Below, piece after piece: positions 5,442 to 9,239 of a DNA stretch of 9,239 bases; the first letter of the stretch is position 1; every line of letters begins with the position of its first letter. The stretch covers positions 1-9,239 of the forward strand of contig DVMK01000016.1 in the NCBI GenBank assembly GCA_018715025.1. The letters are read 5' to 3'. The notes below the pieces were generated by a model. It ran no database searches. It was not told where the DNA came from and worked only from the letters and a program-made list of their open reading frames with translations. The stretch is from Candidatus Caccousia avistercoris (GTDB lineage: Bacteria; Bacillota; Clostridia; Oscillospirales; Acutalibacteraceae). The translations under genes and the position numbers were made by a program.

Positions 5442-6490
5442 AGCGGATTCTTCTGGGCATGAGCGGCGGCGTGGACAGCGCCGCCGCCGCCCTGCTGCTG
5501 CGCCGTTCCGGCTGTGAGGTGACGGGCGCCACCCTGCTGCTGCGCCCGGGGGAGGGCGGCCTGCGGGAGGCCCGGGATGCGGCCCGTGCCGCGGCGGTCA
5601 TGGGGATCCCCCACCTGACGCTGGATTTTCAGCAGGTGTTCCGCCGGGAGGTGATGGAGGTGTTCGCCTCTGAGTACCTGGCGGGGCGCACCCCCAACCC
5701 CTGCGTGTACTGCAACCGGGCCGTAAAGTTCGGCGCCATGCTGCGCTACGCCCTGGACAACGGCTTCGACGGCGTGGCCACCGGCCACTATGCCCAGGTG
5801 CGGGAGGAGGGCGGCCGGTTCCTGCTGTACCGCTCCCCCACCGGGAAGGACCAGAGCTATATGCTGTATTCCCTCACCCAGGAGCAGCTGGGGCACACCC
5901 TGTTCCCCCTTTCCCGGCTGGATAAGCCGGAGGTGCGGGCCCTGGCCCGGGAGGCCGGGCTCCCCGTGGCCCAAAAGCCCGACAGCCAGGACATCTGCTT
6001 TGTGGAGGACGGGGACTACGCGGGCTTTCTGGAGCGCTTTACCGGCGGCCCCTTCCCCCCGGGGGAGTTTACCGACGGGGCCGGCAACGTGCTGGGCCGC
6101 CACCAGGGCCTGCCCCGATACACCGTGGGCCAGCGGAAGGGGCTGGGGATTTCCTTCGGGAAGCCCATGTACGTCACCGCCCTGGACGCGGCCCGCAACC
6201 GGGTGGTTTTGGGGGAGGAGGGCAGCCAGTACCGGGGCGCGTTTACCGCCCGCGGCATGAACTGGATCCCCTTCCCCCAGCCGGAGGGGCCCCTGCGGTG
6301 CCAGGTGAAGATCCGGTACCGGGCCCCGCTGGCCTTCTGCCAGGTAACGCCCCTGCCCGGGGGCCGGGCCAGGGTGGAATTCGACGAGCCCCAGCGCTCG
6401 GTGACGCCGGGGCAGGCCGCCGTGTTTTACCAGGAAGATCTGGTGCTGGGCGGCGGCATTATTGAAGAAAAGGAGGAGGCGCTGGAATGA
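5438..6490 (+). CDS. mnmA: tRNA-specific 2-thiouridylase MnmA
   Basis: MnmA puts sulfur on C2 of wobble uridine 34 in the tRNAs for Lys, Glu and Gln, activating the base with ATP and receiving persulfide sulfur from a cysteine desulfurase or relay. The 350 residues are close to the usual 360. The N-terminal PP-loop GMSGGVDS (7-14) binds ATP. NPCVYCNRAVKF (87-98) supplies Cys92, the expected catalytic cysteine (E. coli Cys102 position). TGHYAQ (115-120) follows, and DSQDICFVEDGDY (182-194) holds Cys187, the sulfur-accepting partner (E. coli Cys199 position). The C-terminal beta-barrel region ends near 340. The start is GTG at 5438; the next Met would delete the strand before the PP-loop. There is no strong ribosome site, but GTGA overlaps the upstream stop, so translation is coupled. 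No cysteine desulfurase gene is visible nearby. Its own stop overlaps the next start. Confidence 0.96.
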   Translation: MKRILLGMSGGVDSAAAALLLRRSGCEVTGATLLLRPGEGGLREARDAARAAAVMGIPHLTLDFQQVFRREVMEVFASEYLAGRTPNPCVYCNRAVKFGAMLRYALDNGFDGVATGHYAQVREEGGRFLLYRSPTGKDQSYMLYSLTQEQLGHTLFPLSRLDKPEVRALAREAGLPVAQKPDSQDICFVEDGDYAGFLERFTGGPFPPGEFTDGAGNVLGRHQGLPRYTVGQRKGLGISFGKPMYVTALDAARNRVVLGEEGSQYRGAFTARGMNWIPFPQPEGPLRCQVKIRYRAPLAFCQVTPLPGGRARVEFDEPQRSVTPGQAAVFYQEDLVLGGGIIEEKEEALE

Positions 6491-7305
6491 GCTGGAACGG
6501 AGACAGGGAACCATGGGAGATTCCCGACCGGGAAATCTATTCTTCCCCGGAGAAGGATCCCTGGGAGCGGAAGCAGCCGGAGCAAAGGCAGGCGGCCGCG
6601 CCGGGCCGGGCCGCCCCGCCGCCGCCCCGGTACGTGCCCGTTCAGGCGCGCGGCGCCGCCCCGGCGAAGAAAAAGTCAGGCTGCGCGCTGGGGCTGGTGA
6701 TTCTGTTCGTGGTGGCTTTTGTGGCCGTCGCCGCTGTGATCGCCTTCAGCTTCGCGTCGGAATCCTCGTCCTTCTCCCCGGAGGTTTTCTTTCAGGAGGA
6801 ACCGGTGTATGAGTATGAGCCGGAGCCGGAAGAGAAGCCGCTGGATTCCCCCGACCCGGCCCAGTGGACGCAGGAGTATGCCCTGGACGGCTGCGGCCTG
6901 GTGTTCCCCATGCCGGGGCCTGTCTCGCTGGAAGAGGATGAGTACGGCCGGTACATAACCTACGACGGGGACAATTACGACATTTACGTGTCGGGCACCT
7001 GCTTTGAGCTGGAGGTTCCCCAGGACGAGGCCGCCAAGGAGCTGACCATCCAGTCCTTTGCTGACAGCTACTTCGCGCCGGATGAGGAGTCGGATTTGGA
7101 AATCATCACCCCCCTGGCCATGGGCGTCACCTCCTGGGGCGACGTGTCGGGCCGTATAACGGTGGAGGAGGGCGGCATGACCTCCGCTTACTTCTTTTTC
7201 TTCTACCAGAACGACTTCCACGTGGTGGAATACGGCTTCTGGGAAGGGTCCCAGGCGCAGGAAGCTTACGCCTACGCCTTTTTCGACGCCATTCACGAGG
7301 CATAA
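6487..7305 (+). CDS. Uncharacterised single-pass membrane protein with extracytoplasmic domain
   Basis: The 272 residues split into three parts. A cytoplasmic head (1-63) is rich in Trp, Glu, Pro and Arg and ends in AKKKSG. One transmembrane helix follows (about 67-89). The outer part (90-272) has a Ser-rich stalk, an acidic PVYEYEPEPEEKP spacer (about 106-118) and a soluble domain of about 145 residues with many aromatics and two cysteines, Cys136 and Cys172, that could form a disulfide. I recognise no family; the outer domain resembles general lipoprotein-like or PsbP-like small beta domains only loosely, so no function is assigned. The start overlaps the mnmA stop (ATGA), with GGAGG copies at 6472-6479 suitably spaced. 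Its place in the mnmA operon may reflect co-transcription rather than shared function. A strong terminator follows. Confidence 0.85.
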   Translation: MSWNGDREPWEIPDREIYSSPEKDPWERKQPEQRQAAAPGRAAPPPPRYVPVQARGAAPAKKKSGCALGLVILFVVAFVAVAAVIAFSFASESSSFSPEVFFQEEPVYEYEPEPEEKPLDSPDPAQWTQEYALDGCGLVFPMPGPVSLEEDEYGRYITYDGDNYDIYVSGTCFELEVPQDEAAKELTIQSFADSYFAPDEESDLEIITPLAMGVTSWGDVSGRITVEEGGMTSAYFFFFYQNDFHVVEYGFWEGSQAQEAYAYAFFDAIHEA

Positions 7306-7341
7306 CAGGACGGAAACGCCTTTCGGCTTCCCGGCCATAGC

Positions 7342-7387
7342 AATCCCCCCTGATGCAGCTGAATTTTTCTGCATCAGGGGGGATTTT
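7342..7387 (+). terminator. Rho-independent terminator of the mnmA operon
   Basis: A perfect 17-bp stem, AATCCCCCCTGATGCAG (7342-7358) with its complement at 7369-7385, closes a 10-base loop and runs into a T-rich tail (TTTTCTCT from 7384). It ends the rightward operon. It also lies 30 bases beyond the stop of the leftward AraC gene, where it may stop that transcript too, but the tail on that strand is poor in U. Confidence 0.9.
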
Positions 7388-7415
7388 CTCTGCCCTGTTC
7401 TTTTTCCGCTGCCTT

Positions 7416-9239
7416 TTACCTGCCGCCTCTCTGGCGGTACTCGCTGGGGGTGACGCCGATCTGCTTTTTGAAAAGGCGGCGGAAGGTAATGTCGTTTAAG
7501 TAGCCTGTGGCGGCGGCCACCTCCTGAACGGACATTTCGGTTTCAGAGAGCAGAGAGCAGGCCTGGGCAATGCGCTTATTCGCCACATAGTCTAAGAAGC
7601 TGTAGCCGGTCAAAGCTTTGATCCGCCTGCTCACGGTGCTTTCTGAAACATGAAAGCTGGCGGCCATTTTGCTTAGGGACATATCCTCCTCATACACATG
7701 CTCTTGTAAATAGTCCAGGAAGGCGCGGGCATCCTCCGAAGCCTTTTCCTCCTTTTGGCGAAGAAAGTCCTGCGCCAGCTCTTCCTTCACCTGCTCCCAA
7801 AGGGCGGTCAGCTGGGGCAGGGCCTGCGCCCCATGGGAATCCCAGGCGCGCAGGGAGCGCAGAAGTTCTTCACAGCAGGGCAGCCCGTACTCCTTTTTGA
7901 TCTGAAGCAGCGAGGCAGCCAGGCATTGCCGTACCTCCTCCAGGCAGGCTCTGCGCATCACCCCGTATGGGGCCGTCTTTTTCCAGTATCTTTGAAGCTC
8001 CCGATCCGCCTCTGCAAACTGCCCGGACAGAAGCTGTGAGGAAAAAGTCCCGTGGGGAAACGGCGGGTCGCGGCGGGGGAGCGGTTCAAGGGACTCCCAG
8101 GCAACGCACTTGCCTGCGCCGCCTGCGTTCAGAAAACCCAAGGCCTCCCGCGCCTGCCGGTAGCTTTCAGAAAGGCTGGCAGCCGTGCCGCAGCAGCCAA
8201 GCCCTATGCCGCCCACCGCGCCGGAGCGCTCCAGGGAGTCTGTCAGGGCGGCGGCGGCCCGGCGGCAGTCCCCGGCAGAAGAGGCGTTCACCAGGTAATA
8301 GCCGGTGTGTTTATCTACAGAGGCAAACAGGCAGGAAAGCCCCTCCTGCCCGCGCATGGAAAGGGCCCCGCCCACAAAATCCTCCCGGTGAATGGAGGCG
8401 GCGTACAGGGAAACGCAGAGGAACCAGGGGAAGGGGACGGGGGCCCCCAGCGTTTCCAGCCCCTTTAAGATAGAGGAGGAATCGCCGGAACCCTCTAGCA
8501 GCTGAAGGAGAAGGCTGTTGATCAAAACCGGCTTGTAGATTTCCAGCTGCTCCTCCAGCCGGCTTTTATCCTTGAAAATGGAGGAAATGGCCAGCTTCAG
8601 CGCCTCATAATCCAGGGCCTTCCTGGCGGGGCCGCCCTGGGGCTTGTCTTGCCGGGCCACCAGCTCGGCCAGTTCCCGAATAGGCTTGTAATTCCGGCGG
8701 CAAAGGCTGAACACTACGGGGGCTCCAAGCAGGGCAACGGCGGCGTACAAAAACGCCGCCATGAGAGCGAGGAACAGAAGCTGCCCGTTTACATAGCCCG
8801 GGCCGGCGCCCACGTAAACCCGCCAGCCGCCCTTGCTTTCCCGGCCAAAAAAATCCGCAGAACCGGCCAGATCCTGCTCTTCTGCCGGCGCCCCCCTTTG
8901 CAGTACGCTTTCGCCCCGGCTGGTAAAAATGTAGTAGGATTCATTCGGATCCAAAAGACTCTCCACACGCTGCTGGATTTCTCTGTCGTCCCAAAAAATA
9001 AAAAGATTGCCGTAACGGGTGCCGTTTGCTTGAACCAGAGAAATGACATAGACAGAGTTTTGAGCGAGCATGGCGCCCTTGTCCTCTGAACGGGGAAGAA
9101 ACAGAAAACTGCCGGCGCTTAGGGGACGCAAATAGCCAGAGACCGGGTTGGCGTCCATGGAAAACAGGCTTTGGTAGAAGCTGTCAAGCGTGGAGGTTCC
9201 GTAGCTGGAAACGACGTAATCCTTACCATAAAAATAGAC
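7416..9239 (-). CDS. AraC-family transcriptional regulator with extracytoplasmic sensor region, N-terminus outside window
   Basis: The frame stays open to the right edge; 607 residues are visible and the true start is missing. From the N-terminal side there is an extracytoplasmic sensor region (residues 1 to about 148 of the fragment) with a KDYVVSSYGTSTLDSFYQ stretch typical of Cache-like ligand domains. A transmembrane helix follows (about 8706-8780). A cytoplasmic region holds a degenerate GGDEF-like segment (about 8126-8462), recognised by GIGLGCCGTAASLSESYRQA. The C-terminus is an AraC double helix-turn-helix domain (about 7419-7721), with MSLSKMAASFHVSESTVSRR and the signature ITFRRLFKKQIGVTPSEYR. 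The layout matches membrane-bound AraC regulators of Firmicutes that often control neighbouring sugar-uptake genes. A first transmembrane helix should lie just outside the window. The genes it controls are not visible here, and the ligand is unknown. Confidence 0.92.
   Translation of the reverse strand, partial: VYFYGKDYVVSSYGTSTLDSFYQSLFSMDANPVSGYLRPLSAGSFLFLPRSEDKGAMLAQNSVYVISLVQANGTRYGNLFIFWDDREIQQRVESLLDPNESYYIFTSRGESVLQRGAPAEEQDLAGSADFFGRESKGGWRVYVGAGPGYVNGQLLFLALMAAFLYAAVALLGAPVVFSLCRRNYKPIRELAELVARQDKPQGGPARKALDYEALKLAISSIFKDKSRLEEQLEIYKPVLINSLLLQLLEGSGDSSSILKGLETLGAPVPFPWFLCVSLYAASIHREDFVGGALSMRGQEGLSCLFASVDKHTGYYLVNASSAGDCRRAAAALTDSLERSGAVGGIGLGCCGTAASLSESYRQAREALGFLNAGGAGKCVAWESLEPLPRRDPPFPHGTFSSQLLSGQFAEADRELQRYWKKTAPYGVMRRACLEEVRQCLAASLLQIKKEYGLPCCEELLRSLRAWDSHGAQALPQLTALWEQVKEELAQDFLRQKEEKASEDARAFLDYLQEHVYEEDMSLSKMAASFHVSESTVSRRIKALTGYSFLDYVANKRIAQACSLLSETEMSVQEVAAATGYLNDITFRRLFKKQIGVTPSEYRQRGGR

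Noticed and set aside
8649..9089. A 146-codon plus-strand frame opposite the AraC regulator
   Set aside because: It is antisense to a gene with clear sensor, membrane and helix-turn-helix segments and has no domain of its own.

Overview
The window looks like a chromosomal segment from a GC-rich member of the Clostridia, probably a gut Oscillospiraceae-type Firmicute. That inference rests on four things: strong AGGAGG-type ribosome binding sites, sigma-A-type promoters, the gene repertoire (membrane-anchored HtrA protease, AsnB, CpXC protein, MnmA, AraC regulator with an extracytoplasmic sensor) and very high G/C at third codon positions. The high GC also leaves long spurious open frames opposite the real genes. 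I see no mobile element, CRISPR array, tRNA or rRNA.

Layout. (1) 1-1013, minus: a membrane-anchored trypsin-like HtrA/DegP protease, cut by the left edge after its catalytic serine. (2) 1233-1655, plus: a small DUF2752 membrane protein. Its near-consensus promoter lies so close to the start codon that the mRNA should be leaderless. (3) A bidirectional terminator at 1663-1724 separates it from (4) a minus-strand pair: a CpXC-domain zinc-ribbon-like protein (3663-4535) followed 19 bases later by glutamine-dependent asparagine synthetase asnB (1754-3643). (5) The 456-base divergent intergenic region 4536-4991 holds an extended -10 promoter reading left, a predicted leader of about 228 nt packed with hairpins in front of the CpXC-asnB pair, and a -10 promoter reading right. 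(6) 4992-7305, plus: a tightly coupled three-gene operon. It encodes a 149-aa protein with a cysteine cluster, the tRNA 2-thiouridylase MnmA (GTGA stop/start overlap) and a single-pass membrane protein (ATGA overlap), and it ends in a 17-bp perfect-stem terminator. (7) 7416-9239, minus: an AraC-family regulator with an extracytoplasmic sensor region, truncated at its N-terminus by the right edge.

Most of the window is ordinary housekeeping or accessory chromosome. The parts most worth following up are the structured CpXC-asnB leader, where a 6-nt anti-Shine-Dalgarno element overlaps one arm of a strong hairpin; the leaderless DUF2752 gene with a dyad over its -35 box; and the translational coupling of a cysteine-cluster protein to MnmA, an enzyme that must receive persulfide sulfur from a partner. 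None of these proves a new system; they are hypotheses from sequence alone.
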